From positions 310,001-374,000 of the forward strand of contig NZ_CP106881.1 in NCBI RefSeq assembly GCF_023634805.2: DNA of 64,000 bases, given 5' to 3'. The position numbers and the translations under genes were made by a program. Every line of letters begins with the position of its first letter. Position 1 is the first letter of the stretch. The DNA comes from Comamonas endophytica (GTDB lineage Bacteria > Pseudomonadota > Gammaproteobacteria > Burkholderiales > Burkholderiaceae_C). Shown here piece by piece: positions 16,242 through 26,037 of this stretch. Below the pieces are notes generated by a model. It searched no databases, was not told where the DNA came from, and saw only the letters and a list, made by a program, of their open reading frames with translations.

Positions 16242-17210
16242 ATGACGACGACCGTTCCTGCATCCGGCCTGCACGCCTTTGCCATCCGTCTGGGCAGCAC
16301 GGTGCTGCTGGCCACACTCGCCGGCGCGGCACTGGGCAATACCGCCAGCGGCGGCGCGGCCACGGGCCCGCTGGTCACTACCGAGTGGCTGGCGCAGAAC
16401 CTCAATCGCGGCGATATCCGTGTCATCGAGGTCAGCGTCAACCCCGGGCTCTACGAGCGCGCTCACATTCCGGGCGCGGTGAATCTCTCCTGGCACAACG
16501 ACCTCAACGACAAGCTACGCCGCGACATCGTCGGCAAGCAGGAGTTCGAGAAGCTGCTGTCCAGGGCCGGCGTGAAGGACGACACCACGGTGGTGCTCTA
16601 TGGCGACACCAACAACTGGTTTGCCGCCTGGGGCGCATGGGTGTTCGACATCTATGGCGTCAAGAACGTCAAGCTGCTCGATGGCGGACGCAAGAAGTGG
16701 GAGGCCGAGAGCCGCCCGTTGAACAACCGCGCGGCCGAGTACGCGGCGACGAACTACCGCGTGGGCAAGGTCAATCTCGATCTGCGCGCGCGCCTGAGCG
16801 ACGCCCTGGCGGTGGCCGAGGGCAAGTCTCAGGCAAAGCTGATCGACATCCGCTCGGGCGACGAATACCAGGGCAAGATCTTCGCCCCGGCCGGCGTGCC
16901 TGAACTTGCGATCCGTGCAGGCCATATTCCGGGCGCCGTGAACGTGCCCTGGGGCCAGGCGGTGCAGGAAGATGGCACCTTCAAGCCCAAGGAAGAGCTG
17001 CGCAAGCTCTACGCGGGCGTGGGCATCGACGGCAGCAAGCCGGTGATCACCTACTGCCGCATCGGCGAGCGCTCGAGCCACACCTGGTTCGCGCTGTCCA
17101 AGATCCTGGGGTACGACGTGAAGAACTATGACGGGTCGTGGACGGAGTATGGGAATGCGGTGGGGGTGCCGATCAATAACCCGGCGGGCACGGTCTGGGC
17201 GGCGAAGTAG
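16242..17210 (+). CDS. Periplasmic two-domain thiosulfate sulfurtransferase (rhodanese)
   Basis: A 322-residue exported rhodanese. Residues 1-33 include a hydrophobic export segment ('GSTVLLATLAGAALG'). The first rhodanese domain (about 45-165) has Asp where the catalytic Cys would be ('VVLYGDTNNWFAAW'), the usual inactive structural domain. The second domain (about 180-315) has the active loop 'TYCRIGERSSHTW' with catalytic Cys272. It transfers sulfane sulfur from thiosulfate to cyanide or another acceptor. It is followed on the same strand by a YeeE/YedE transporter, which suggests a joint role in thiosulfate use or detoxification. Confidence 0.9.
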   Translation: MTTTVPASGLHAFAIRLGSTVLLATLAGAALGNTASGGAATGPLVTTEWLAQNLNRGDIRVIEVSVNPGLYERAHIPGAVNLSWHNDLNDKLRRDIVGKQEFEKLLSRAGVKDDTTVVLYGDTNNWFAAWGAWVFDIYGVKNVKLLDGGRKKWEAESRPLNNRAAEYAATNYRVGKVNLDLRARLSDALAVAEGKSQAKLIDIRSGDEYQGKIFAPAGVPELAIRAGHIPGAVNVPWGQAVQEDGTFKPKEELRKLYAGVGIDGSKPVITYCRIGERSSHTWFALSKILGYDVKNYDGSWTEYGNAVGVPINNPAGTVWAAK

Positions 17211-17367
17211 ATCTGCTGTTCGTGACAAGGCCGGGCCGTTCGAAACATCGGCGGCCTGTTCTTGAGCAATGCAGACCTGCAACTGTCGGATCGAGGAGCC
17301 GTACACCCTGCGACACGTTCAGGGCGACCGGTAAAGACGGGTTTCCGATAAGCCCGTCGCCCTCCTG

Positions 17368-17409
17368 CGTTCGTGCTGCTCCTGAGCCTGTCGAAGGCTC
17401 GAACCATGG
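17368..17409. repeat. Partial copy of a dispersed palindromic repeat
   Basis: TGAGCCTGTCGAAGG followed by CTCGAACCATGG, with a GAGCCT-gtcga-AGGCTC hairpin, shares its core with the longer element at 51441-51495 (TGAGCCTGTCGAAGG). This REP-like family is intergenic in Comamonadaceae-type genomes as far as I know. The copy here lies just upstream of the transporter gene. Confidence 0.6.
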
Positions 17410-17433
17410 ACTCCCTGGCCTCAAGCTTTCCCC

Positions 17434-18639
17434 ATGCCCTTCTCAATGATCCCCACCACCTGGCAACCCCTGGCCGCAGCCTTCGTGCTGGCCGGACTCT
17501 GGCTCCTCTCCCAACATGCCCAAACCCTCCCCACCGGCCGCACCCTGGTCTTCGCCCTGTCCATAGGCATTGCCCTGGGCGTGGTGCTCCAGCGCACCCG
17601 CTTTTGCTTCTACTGCCATGCGCGCGACTGGCTGCAGCGCGACGACCCTCGCGGCATCCTGGCCATCGCGCTGGCCTTGGCGATCGGGGTGGTCGGCATG
17701 ACCGTCGTTCAAAGCAGCTGGGTCGCCAACCCGCAGGCCGGCCAGCTGCCGCCGGAGATGCATATTGGTCCCGTCAGCTGGGTGCTGGTGCTGGCCGGGC
17801 TGGCTTTCGGCGCCGGCATGGCAGTCTCTGGATCATGCATCAGCGCGCATTGGTACCGGCTGGCAGAGGGCTCGGCCGTGGCGCCATTTGCGTTGCTGGG
17901 CACCGGGCTGGGCTTTGCCATCGGCTTTCACACCTGGAACCCGCTGTACAGCGCTGCGGTGGCCGATGCCCCGGTCGTCTGGCTGCCGCAGCACCTGGGC
18001 TATGGCGGCGCGCTGGCTTTGCAGCTGGGCGCGCTGGCCCTGTGGTGTGCGTGGATCTGGCAGCGCCATGTCCAACGCCGGTCCGCGGGCGCGCCTGCAA
18101 TGCAGCCGCAAAAAGCACGCGATCTGCGCAGCCTGTGGCAGTCACTGTGGACAGGAAGATGGAACTATGCGCTGGGCGGCGCGCTGGTCGGCCTGATCAG
18201 CGTCGCCACCATCGTGCGCATGCGCCCGCTCGGCGTCACGGCCACGCTGGGCAGCCAGGTGCGCGGCGCGCTGCAGCAGCGCGGCTGGGTGCCCGAGCGG
18301 CTCGATGGCCTCGATGGCTTTGCCGGCTGCGCCACCTTGCCGCAGGAAAGCTGGGCCACGCCCAATGCGCTGGTGCTGGCGGGGCTGGTGGGCGGCGCCT
18401 TTGTCGCTTCCCTGGCCAGCCGGCAATTCACCCCGCGCCGGCCTACAGGGCGCGACGCGCTGCGCGGCATCATCGGTGGTACGCTGCTCGGTTGGGGTGC
18501 GATGACCGGACTGGGCTGCACCATCGGCACGCTGCTGTCGGGCGGCATGGCGGGTGCGCTCGGCGCCTGGGTGTTCGGCGCGGCGGTACTGGCTGCGCTC
18601 TGGCTCGATTTTCGCCTGCAGGCCTGGCGCCTGCGCTAG
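17434..18639 (+). CDS. YeeE/YedE-family (TsuA-like) sulfur-compound transporter
   Basis: A 401-residue polytopic membrane protein with about ten hydrophobic helices. Conserved cysteine loops of the family are visible: 'FCFYCHARDWL', 'SGSCISAHWY' and 'GLGCTIGTLLSGGMAG'. In the characterised member TsuA/YeeE such cysteines pass thiosulfate through the membrane. The rhodanese gene upstream fits a thiosulfate/sulfane-sulfur function. An alternative ATG exists at 17446. The gene ends four bases from the convergent dehydrogenase gene, with no visible terminator between them. Confidence 0.85.
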   Translation: MPFSMIPTTWQPLAAAFVLAGLWLLSQHAQTLPTGRTLVFALSIGIALGVVLQRTRFCFYCHARDWLQRDDPRGILAIALALAIGVVGMTVVQSSWVANPQAGQLPPEMHIGPVSWVLVLAGLAFGAGMAVSGSCISAHWYRLAEGSAVAPFALLGTGLGFAIGFHTWNPLYSAAVADAPVVWLPQHLGYGGALALQLGALALWCAWIWQRHVQRRSAGAPAMQPQKARDLRSLWQSLWTGRWNYALGGALVGLISVATIVRMRPLGVTATLGSQVRGALQQRGWVPERLDGLDGFAGCATLPQESWATPNALVLAGLVGGAFVASLASRQFTPRRPTGRDALRGIIGGTLLGWGAMTGLGCTIGTLLSGGMAGALGAWVFGAAVLAALWLDFRLQAWRLR

Positions 18640-18643
18640 GGCT

Positions 18644-19981
18644 TCACTTGGCGCGCACCACGCGCCAGATGGTGTTGCCCACATCGTCGGCCACCAGCAG
18701 CGCGCCCTTGGCATCGAGCGCCACGCCCGCCGGTCGGCCACGCGCCTTGCCTTCGTCGTTGAGAAAGCCGCCGAGGAACTGCACCGGCGGCCCCGAAGGA
18801 CGCCCCGAGGCAAAGGGCACGAACACCACGTTGTAGCCCACGAGCTCCTTGCGGTTCCACGAGCCATGCTGGCCGATGAAGACCCCCTCGGCATAGGGCG
18901 CGGGCATGCGCCTGTCGGAAAACGCCATGCCCAGGGGCGCCACGTGCGAGCCCAGGCCGTAGTCGGGCGCAATGGACTTGGCAACCATGTCCGGATTGGC
19001 CGGCTTCACACGCTCGTCCACATGCTGGCCCCAGTAGGCCCAGGGCCAGCCATAGAAGGCGCCGTCCTTGACCGAGGTCAGATAGTCGGGCACCAGGTCG
19101 TTGCCCAGTTCGTCGCGCTCGTTCACCACGGTCCACAGCGTCTTGGACTGCGGCTCCCAGCCCAGGCCGTTGGGATTGCGCAGGCCGCTGGCGAACAGGC
19201 GCTTGGCGCCGCTGGCGACGTCCACCTCCCAGATCGCGGCGCGGCCCTCTTCCGCGGCCATGCCGTTGTCGCCGATGTTGCTGTTGGAGCCCACGGTCGC
19301 GTAGAGCTTGCTGCCGTCGGCGTTGGCGATGATGTTCTTGGTCCAGTGGTGGTTGGCGCCCGCCGGCAGATCCGTCACCCTCACCGGCGTGGCCGAAATC
19401 GTGGTCTGCCCGGTCTCGTAGGGCACCTTCACGATGGCGTTGGCATTGGCGATGAACAGCTGCTTGCCCACCAGCGCCATGCCATAGGGCGAGACCAGAT
19501 TCTGCAGGAAGATGCTGCGCGTTTCCGCCACGCCGTCGCCATCGGCGTCGCGCAGCAGCGTGATGCGGTTGGCGCTGGGCGTACCTGCGCCCGCGCGCTT
19601 TTGCACCATGCCCATGGCCTTGCCGCGCAAGCCATCGGCATGGACGTTCTTCGCGCCCTCCTCGGGCTCGGGCTTGTTGCTCTCCGCGACCAGCACGTCG
19701 CCGTTGGGCAGCACATGCAGCCAGCGCGGATGGTCCAGCCCCGCGGCCAGCGCCGTGACCCTGAAGCCTTCGGGCGCAACCGGCATCTGCCCCTCGTTCC
19801 ACCCCAATGCGGGGGCGATGTTGACGGTCGGCAGCAGGCCGCCCTTGTCCGGCGCGGGCAGCTGCGGGTTGGCGCCAAGGCCAGGGCCGGTGATCTGCTG
19901 CGCCGAGGCCGCGGACATGCCGGCGGCCAGGGCCAGCAGGCTCAGCCAGTGCAGGGAGTGAGGGAGGGCTTGCTTGTTCAT
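18644..19981 (-). CDS. PQQ-type soluble sugar (sorbosone-like) dehydrogenase
   Basis: A 445-residue exported protein: signal peptide 'SLHWLSLLALAAGMSAASAQ' followed by a six-bladed beta-propeller of the glucose/sorbosone dehydrogenase family. Typical pieces are 'LDHPRWLHVLPNGDVLVAES', 'NHHWTKNIIANADGSKLYAT', 'ASGLRNPNGLGWEP', 'WPWAYWGQHVD' and 'GSWNRKELVGYNVVFVPF'. It probably oxidises an aldose or aldehyde in the periplasm with PQQ; substrate unknown. The start (MNKQ...) was chosen because the export signal begins there, although the frame stays open much further upstream. Confidence 0.85.
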   Translation of the reverse strand: MNKQALPHSLHWLSLLALAAGMSAASAQQITGPGLGANPQLPAPDKGGLLPTVNIAPALGWNEGQMPVAPEGFRVTALAAGLDHPRWLHVLPNGDVLVAESNKPEPEEGAKNVHADGLRGKAMGMVQKRAGAGTPSANRITLLRDADGDGVAETRSIFLQNLVSPYGMALVGKQLFIANANAIVKVPYETGQTTISATPVRVTDLPAGANHHWTKNIIANADGSKLYATVGSNSNIGDNGMAAEEGRAAIWEVDVASGAKRLFASGLRNPNGLGWEPQSKTLWTVVNERDELGNDLVPDYLTSVKDGAFYGWPWAYWGQHVDERVKPANPDMVAKSIAPDYGLGSHVAPLGMAFSDRRMPAPYAEGVFIGQHGSWNRKELVGYNVVFVPFASGRPSGPPVQFLGGFLNDEGKARGRPAGVALDAKGALLVADDVGNTIWRVVRAK

Positions 19982-20135
19982 GCGCCGAGTATGGAGGGGC
20001 GCTTTCGGGCGCCGCTGTAGGCCGCAACCGCAAGCTCTGCGTCCGGCCCTCGGAAACGAAAATCGACGCCCTGGGCGTCGACGGAAGCAAGGATCGGCCA
20101 GGCGTGCCCGCGGACACGCCTGGCGCCGCGGCCGC

Positions 20136-22061
20136 TCAGGGCTGGACGTACGACCTGGTGCTGTACAGCGACTTGTCGAGCTTGCGCAGCACCGGCAGTC
20201 CGCTCGACGCATCCTTGGCCTGCCTGTCGATGTAGCTCTGGAACACGTCGGCGTCCAGCACGCCGATATCGAGCCGGCGCGCGGCAGGCACTGAGGCCAG
20301 CGTCGTGTAGCCGTCACCGCCGGTGGCGTTGAAGCTCAGCACGAACAGCCTGTAGGTCTTCGCCATGTCGAGCAGGTTCCACGTGCCGCTCGCCGCGTCG
20401 CGCACTTCGATATGGGACACGCGGCTGCCGCGCGCCAGGCCGGCATTGACATCGAAGCGCATGCCGCCGGTGTAGGGATAGGGGCCGGTGGTGCCGCCCG
20501 GGCCGTACACCGCCTGCATGCCGTCTTCCAGCATGCTCTTGACTTCCTGGCCGGTGACGTCGAGGCGGAACAGCATGTTGCCGAAGGGCAGCACCTCGAT
20601 GACATTGGCGGCGGTGACGTTGCCGCTGAGCGGCACGCGCACGCCGCCGCCGCTTTGCAGCGTGATGTCGGCGCCGCCGTAGTTCGCGTTGGCCACTTCC
20701 AGGTAGGCCTGGGCCACCAGCTGCTGGATGTCGCCGCCATGCACGTTGACGTCGCCCTGCGCGTTGCAGGCCGCGCTGGAGCGGCTGTAGTCGGTGGTGC
20801 CGGCGCCGCCCGGGACGCGGCGCGAGCACAGTTCCTGCGGCGCCGTCGCCACCCGGCTCCTGCTGAACACGTCGATCTTGTCCTTGAAGGGCTTGAGCAC
20901 CGCTGCGGCAGCCGCGCTCGGCGCCGTGACGCGCAGGAAGCCGCTGGCGTTCACGTCGGCCAGGATGCTGGCCTTCTGGTCTTCGGTGGCGGCCGCACCG
21001 GCCACGGTGAAGCTGTCGCCGATCAGCACGTGCGGCGTGCCGGCGCAGCGCGTCACGTCGCCGTTGGCGTCGAAGGACACCTTCAGTTCACCCACCACCT
21101 GGCTGTACTCCCAGGCCTGCACCAGGCACACCTGCTTGCCGTCCTTGTTCGTCAGCTGCGTCGGGTAGGCGCCGGCCGGCGTGCCCACGCCATAGGCCGC
21201 GAGGCTGGCGGGGCCGAGCAGCGTGTGCGAGTCGGCACCCACCACCACATCCACGCCGCCGAGCTTGGAGATCACGGTCTTGTCGTAGTCGTAGCCGATA
21301 TGGCTCATGACCACGATCTTGTTGATGCCCTGGGCGCGCAGCGCGTCGATCTCGCGCTGCGCGGCCACGGTTTCGTCCTCGAAGCGGGTGTCCGCGTCCG
21401 GGCTGGACGAGGTCTTGGTCTTGCCGGCGATGGTCAGCCCGACCAGGCCGATCGACTGGCCGCCGCGCTGCAGCACCGTCGACTTGTTGACGTAGCCTGG
21501 CGCCTTGGCCGGCAGCAGCGCGGAATTGGCGCCGAAGTTCACATTGGCGCTGAGCACCGGCGTCTTGCAGGCGCCCTTGTGCAGCAGGTCGATGAAGCCC
21601 TTGAGGCTGCTGTCGCCCTTGTCGAACTCATGGTTGCCCAGCGTGAACGCGTCGAAGCACACCGTGTTCATCATGGCCGCATCGGCTTCGCCATTGGCGC
21701 CGGCGCGGTTGAAATAGAGCGTGCCGGTCTGCGCATCACCGGCGTGCAGTTTCAGCACATTGGCCGACTGCGCGGCCAGCGCCTCGATGGCCGCCGTCAC
21801 GCGCGGGAAACCGCCGGCATCGGCCACCACGGCGCTGGCAGCGGCGCCGGCGGTGGTCCTGAGCTGCAGCGTCTTGCTCTTGCTGTCGAGGTTGGAATGG
21901 TGGTCGTTGATGTGCAGGATGGTGAGTTCCATCGGCTGCGGGCTTGGCGTTGGCGCCGGTGCGGGGCCGGGGGCCACGGCGTCGCCATTGCCGCCACCGC
22001 AAGCCGTCAGCACGGCGGACACGATGAGACCCAGGGAGAGGACGTAGGGAACGCGTTTCAC
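20136..22061 (-). CDS. 5'-nucleotidase / metallophosphatase lipoprotein (UshA-like)
   Basis: A lipoprotein of about 641 residues from a GTG start with AAAGG seven bases upstream; an ATG 30 bases earlier (22091) is possible. The signal ends in VLTAC. The metallophosphatase domain has 'LTILHINDHHSNLD', 'LGNHEFDKGD' and 'VVMSHIGYDYD'. The C-terminal 5_nucleotid_C domain contains 'QSGGGVRVPLSGNVTAANVIEVLPFGN' split over residues 470-500. It dephosphorylates nucleotides outside the inner membrane. It is longer than UshA (550), with extra Ala-rich loops. It is monocistronic as far as can be seen. Confidence 0.88.
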   Translation of the reverse strand: MKRVPYVLSLGLIVSAVLTACGGGNGDAVAPGPAPAPTPSPQPMELTILHINDHHSNLDSKSKTLQLRTTAGAAASAVVADAGGFPRVTAAIEALAAQSANVLKLHAGDAQTGTLYFNRAGANGEADAAMMNTVCFDAFTLGNHEFDKGDSSLKGFIDLLHKGACKTPVLSANVNFGANSALLPAKAPGYVNKSTVLQRGGQSIGLVGLTIAGKTKTSSSPDADTRFEDETVAAQREIDALRAQGINKIVVMSHIGYDYDKTVISKLGGVDVVVGADSHTLLGPASLAAYGVGTPAGAYPTQLTNKDGKQVCLVQAWEYSQVVGELKVSFDANGDVTRCAGTPHVLIGDSFTVAGAAATEDQKASILADVNASGFLRVTAPSAAAAAVLKPFKDKIDVFSRSRVATAPQELCSRRVPGGAGTTDYSRSSAACNAQGDVNVHGGDIQQLVAQAYLEVANANYGGADITLQSGGGVRVPLSGNVTAANVIEVLPFGNMLFRLDVTGQEVKSMLEDGMQAVYGPGGTTGPYPYTGGMRFDVNAGLARGSRVSHIEVRDAASGTWNLLDMAKTYRLFVLSFNATGGDGYTTLASVPAARRLDIGVLDADVFQSYIDRQAKDASSGLPVLRKLDKSLYSTRSYVQP

Positions 22062-22155
22062 GGGTCGCCTTTGATGTTGCAAAGCACGCATGGTGTTCCG
22101 CGCACATTTAACCCTCATGACATCGCGCCCGGAACAGCGCCCTGCCGCCCCGCCG

Positions 22156-24675
22156 TCAGCCTCCCATCCAGCTCGGCAGCCAGCGCACCAGCGCCATGCC
22201 GACGATGGCCTGCGCCACCGTGCCGTGGAACATCAGCGCCGTGTTGTCGAGCGTCGCGCGCGCGTCGGGGCGCAGCCAGCCGGCCCACGAGCGCGCCAGC
22301 ACATAGCTGCCCATGACCAGCAGCACCAGCGCGTGGAAGCACTGCCACGACACCAGCGCCGCCACGGTGGCGCTCCAGGCATCGGCGCGTGGCGAAAGCC
22401 CCTCCTGCAGATGCATGCCCAGATCCAGGCCGATGGCGCCGATCGCCGCGCACATCGCCAGCGCCACGATCAGCCGCAGCCGGGCCTGCGGCTTGCGGCC
22501 CAGGCTGCGCTGCGCCCACACCATCAGCGCCGACGCGGCCAGCAGCAGCCCCGCGGGCCACATCCGCCCCACGGGGAGGCTCGCGCCCGGCGGCGGGCAG
22601 ACGTCGAGCGCCATCGACACATGGATATGCGCGAAGCCGAACGATGCAAACACCGTGGCATCGACGGCCAGCAGGATCAGCGTCGCCCACCAGGAATGCG
22701 AGGCGCGGCCGGTGGCCAGCGTGGGCACGCTCACGCCCTCGCCGATCTCGGCCGTGGCCTGCTGCGGCGGCCGGTCCGAGCCCCAGAGCCAGAACACCAT
22801 GGCCGCCAGGGAAATCACGGCCGAGACCAAGGCCGGAATGATCCAGGACACCGTCAGCAGCAGGAAGAAACCCGCCGTGCCCGCGGCCGCGATGAAGGGC
22901 GGCCAGCCATCGCCGGGCAGCCGCAGCATGTGGCGGATGCGTGCATCGACCGGGCTCGTGACCAGCGTTTCGCGCCCGCCGAACACCGTGTTCGGCAGCC
23001 AGTGGCGCCCGGCCTGGACCTCCTCCACCAGCGCCGGCTGCTTCCACAGCGGCGAGCGCGCCGCGATCTGCGGAATGCTGCGCACGCCATAGTCGCCCTG
23101 GGGCAGCCATTCCAGCGAATCGGCATTCCATGGATTGCCATGTTCGCGCTCGCCCCGCCGCAAGGTGCGCACCAGATCCACCAGGCAGCACAGCACGCCG
23201 GCGGCAAACACGTAGGCGCCTGCCGTGGACAACAGGTTCCACAGCGTCCAGCCCAGCCCATCCGCATAGGTATAGACGCGCCGCGGCATGCCTGCCAAGC
23301 CCGCAATGTGCTGGGGGAAAAACGCCAGATTGAAGCCGCCGAACATCAGCCAGAAGCTCCAGCGCGCCACACGTTCCGAAAGCCGGTGCCCGTTGTAGAT
23401 CGGCGCCCAATAGTAGATGCCCGCGAACAGCGGAAACACCAGCCCGCCGATCAGCACGTAATGTAGGTGCGCCACGACGAAATAGCTGTCGTGCGCCTGC
23501 CAGTCGAAGGGCACCACCGCCAGCATCACGCCCGTGAGCCCGCCCAGCACGAAGATGAAATGAAAGCCCAGCAGGAACAGCGAGGGCCCGTTCGACTGCA
23601 CGCGGCCCTTCCAGAAAGTGGCGATCCACGAAAACACCTGCACGCCGCTCGGAATGGCGACGGCAAAGCTGGCGATCGAGGTCACGTACAGCGCCAGCGG
23701 CCCCAGGCCGGCGGTGAACATGTGGTGCATCCACAGCGCGAAGCTGATCACGCCAACGCCCACCAGCGCCCAGACGATCGCACGATAGCCCACCAGCGAG
23801 GTGCGCGCCATCACCGGCACCATCATGGTCACCATGCCTGCCGCCGGCAGGAAGATGATGTAGACCTCGGGATGGCCGAAGAACCAGAACAGGTGCTGCC
23901 ACAGCAGCGGGTCGCCGCCGCGCGCGGGAATGAAGAAGGGCCAGTCGAAGGCACGCTCGAGCTCCAGCAGCACCGTGCCCGCGATCAGCGCCGGAAACGC
24001 GAAGATGATCATCAGCGCCGCCACCAGTACCGCCCAGGCGAAGATCGGCATCTGCATCAGCCGCATGCCCGGCGCGCGCGTGAACAGGATGCCGATGATC
24101 AGCTCGATGGCGCCGGCAATGGCCGAGATCTCGATGAAGCCGATGCCCAGCAGCCACCAGTCGGCGCCGATGCCCGGCGAGAACTCCTTGCTGGTCAGCG
24201 GCGGGTACATGAACCAGCCGCCATCGGGCGAGGCGCCGAAGAAGATGGTGATGAAGAACGCCAAGCCGCCGATCGCATAGGCCCAGAACGCGTAGGCGGA
24301 AAGGCGCGGAAATGGCAGGTCGCGCGCCCCCAGCATGTTCGGCAGCAGCCAGACGGCCACCGCCTCCACGACCGGCACGGCAAACAGGAACATCATCACC
24401 GAGCCATGCATGGTGAACAGCTGGTTGTAGCGGTTCGCATCGACCAGGGTGCCGTCCGGCAGCGCCAGCTGCGCGCGCATGATCAGCGCCAGGATGCCGG
24501 CCAGCACGAAAAACAGCAGCGCCGTCGCCAGGTAATACACGCCGATCTGGCTGTTGTTCACCGCCGAGAGGCGGCGCCAGCCCTTGGGCGGCTCCCAGGC
24601 GCGCTGCAGCGCCTGCAGCTCGCCCTCGGGCCGGGGCAGCGAATTGGGCAGCGTATCTGCGGTCGTTTCGCTCAT
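22156..24675 (-). CDS. Cytochrome c oxidase subunit I fused to subunit III
   Basis: An 839-residue membrane protein. Residues 1-560 are haem-copper oxidase subunit I, with 'HGSVMMFLFAVPV' (haem ligand), the cross-linked His-Tyr motif HPEVYI, the CuB pair 'HHMFTAG' and the haem ligands in 'HDSYFVVAHLHYVL'. From about residue 600 a seven-helix region ('HSWWATLILLAVDATVFASFGFAH', 'SWQCFHALVLLVMGSYV') matches subunit III. The start is the ATG that overlaps the upstream subunit II stop. It forms the proton-pumping core of a caa3-like terminal oxidase with the two genes upstream. Confidence 0.92.
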   Translation of the reverse strand: MSETTADTLPNSLPRPEGELQALQRAWEPPKGWRRLSAVNNSQIGVYYLATALLFFVLAGILALIMRAQLALPDGTLVDANRYNQLFTMHGSVMMFLFAVPVVEAVAVWLLPNMLGARDLPFPRLSAYAFWAYAIGGLAFFITIFFGASPDGGWFMYPPLTSKEFSPGIGADWWLLGIGFIEISAIAGAIELIIGILFTRAPGMRLMQMPIFAWAVLVAALMIIFAFPALIAGTVLLELERAFDWPFFIPARGGDPLLWQHLFWFFGHPEVYIIFLPAAGMVTMMVPVMARTSLVGYRAIVWALVGVGVISFALWMHHMFTAGLGPLALYVTSIASFAVAIPSGVQVFSWIATFWKGRVQSNGPSLFLLGFHFIFVLGGLTGVMLAVVPFDWQAHDSYFVVAHLHYVLIGGLVFPLFAGIYYWAPIYNGHRLSERVARWSFWLMFGGFNLAFFPQHIAGLAGMPRRVYTYADGLGWTLWNLLSTAGAYVFAAGVLCCLVDLVRTLRRGEREHGNPWNADSLEWLPQGDYGVRSIPQIAARSPLWKQPALVEEVQAGRHWLPNTVFGGRETLVTSPVDARIRHMLRLPGDGWPPFIAAAGTAGFFLLLTVSWIIPALVSAVISLAAMVFWLWGSDRPPQQATAEIGEGVSVPTLATGRASHSWWATLILLAVDATVFASFGFAHIHVSMALDVCPPPGASLPVGRMWPAGLLLAASALMVWAQRSLGRKPQARLRLIVALAMCAAIGAIGLDLGMHLQEGLSPRADAWSATVAALVSWQCFHALVLLVMGSYVLARSWAGWLRPDARATLDNTALMFHGTVAQAIVGMALVRWLPSWMGG

Positions 24676-25595
24676 TGCAACGACCCCAGCCATTCGCCCA
24701 GCGCCTCGAGCGTTTCAGGTTCCAGGCGGTCGTAGGAAGGCATGCGGGCTCCGGTCTTGATCTGCTGTATATGCGTGAGCCAGCGTTCGCGGCCCTCGGG
24801 TGTGTTGGCAAGCATGCCCGCGCCCAGGTGCAGGCGGCTGCCGAAATGCGTGAGATCGGGGCCGAGCCGGCCCTCCTCGCTCACCCCGCGCACCGTGTGG
24901 CAGGCGCTGCAGCGCTGGGCCAGGAAGCTTTCGCGCCCCAGCAGCAGCAGCTGCGTGGCGGGCGCCGGCGCGGGCCGGGCCTGCGCCGCGAGCCAGGCGT
25001 CGAACGCGGCTGGCTCGAGCCCCACCACGTGCAGCGCCATCTGCGCATGCTGCTCGCCGCAGAACTCCGCGCACTGGCCGCGCCAGGTGCCGGGCTCGGT
25101 GGCCGTGACCAGCAGATGCTGCATGCGCCCGGGCAGCATGTCCATCTTGCCGGCCAGCTGCGGCACCCAGAAGCTGTGGATCACATCGGCGCTGGTCAGC
25201 GCGAAGTACACCGGCCGGCCCACGGGAATGCGGATCTCGTTGGCCGCCATGACATCGGCTCCGGTCGCGGGATCGCGGTAGCGTACCTCCCACCACCACA
25301 TGTGCGCCTTCACCGTGACGATCAGCGCGTCGGCCGGGGGTATGGGCTTCCAGGCCGGCATGCGCGGCACGAGCCAGAAAAACAGCGCCGCCAGCACCAC
25401 GGCGGGAAAGACCACGCCGCCGCCCAGCACCCACAGCCGCGGGCGCAGCGCGCCCGACCGCTTGCGCAGCGACCAGGCCAGCAGCAGCATCACGCCGGTG
25501 AAGATCACCAGCGCGCCGCCAAACAGCACCCAGGTGACGGTCTCGATGGACTGCGCGGCGTCGCCCACCGAAAAAAACATGCCGTCCGACTTCAT
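24672..25595 (-). CDS. Cytochrome c oxidase subunit II with fused cytochrome c domain
   Basis: A 307-residue protein with two N-terminal membrane helices, a cupredoxin domain with the CuA site CAEFCGEQHAQM and the upstream 'HSFWVPQLAGKMD', and a C-terminal cytochrome c domain with the haem motif CSACH and Met ligand in 'GARMPSYD'. The cytochrome fusion marks a caa3-type oxidase. The start ATG overlaps the preceding cytochrome c gene's stop, and its own stop overlaps the subunit I start, so the three are tightly coupled. Confidence 0.93.
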   Translation of the reverse strand: MKSDGMFFSVGDAAQSIETVTWVLFGGALVIFTGVMLLLAWSLRKRSGALRPRLWVLGGGVVFPAVVLAALFFWLVPRMPAWKPIPPADALIVTVKAHMWWWEVRYRDPATGADVMAANEIRIPVGRPVYFALTSADVIHSFWVPQLAGKMDMLPGRMQHLLVTATEPGTWRGQCAEFCGEQHAQMALHVVGLEPAAFDAWLAAQARPAPAPATQLLLLGRESFLAQRCSACHTVRGVSEEGRLGPDLTHFGSRLHLGAGMLANTPEGRERWLTHIQQIKTGARMPSYDRLEPETLEALGEWLGSLQ

Positions 25596-25987
25596 TCCAG
25601 CGAAAAGAGAAAAGCGGCCATGGCCCGGGCATCCTCTGCCGAAACGCCCATGTCGGGCATGGCAGTGCCCGGCACCAGCGCCTGCGGCGCCATGATCCAT
25701 TGCGCCAGCATCGCCGGCGTGTTGGGGATCCGCCCCGCGATATAGCTGCGCTGGCTCCAGGCATCGAGTGGCTGCGCCACCGGGCCGCGGGAAATGGGCA
25801 CTTCGGGAATGGTGTGGCAGGCGCCGCACTGGTACTGCCCCAGCAACGCCTTGCCGCGCTCGATCAGGATGCGCGCCTCGGGCGCGGGTGTCGATCGGTC
25901 TTGCCCTTGCGCTGCCGCGCAGGCACAGGCAAGACCCGCGAGCAGCATTGGCAGCAACGTAGGTGAAAAGGCATACTTGCGGCTCAT
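25592..25987 (-). CDS. Small mono-haem cytochrome c of the oxidase operon
   Basis: A 131-residue exported cytochrome c. The signal sequence is 'FSPTLLPMLLAGLACACAAAQ', the haem motif CGACH sits near residue 60, and the distal Met is in 'PGTAMPDMGVS'. It is first in the cox operon and probably donates electrons to the oxidase. The start (MSRKYAF) was chosen for the signal peptide; upstream in-frame ATGs give a poorer N-terminus. Its gene diverges from the di-haem cytochrome gene across a 50-base gap that must hold both promoters. Confidence 0.85.
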   Translation of the reverse strand: MSRKYAFSPTLLPMLLAGLACACAAAQGQDRSTPAPEARILIERGKALLGQYQCGACHTIPEVPISRGPVAQPLDAWSQRSYIAGRIPNTPAMLAQWIMAPQALVPGTAMPDMGVSAEDARAMAAFLFSLE

Positions 25988-26037
25988 TGATCCATTCTGT
26001 CGCACTAATGCGTGCAACTGACGCAAAATCGCAGCAA

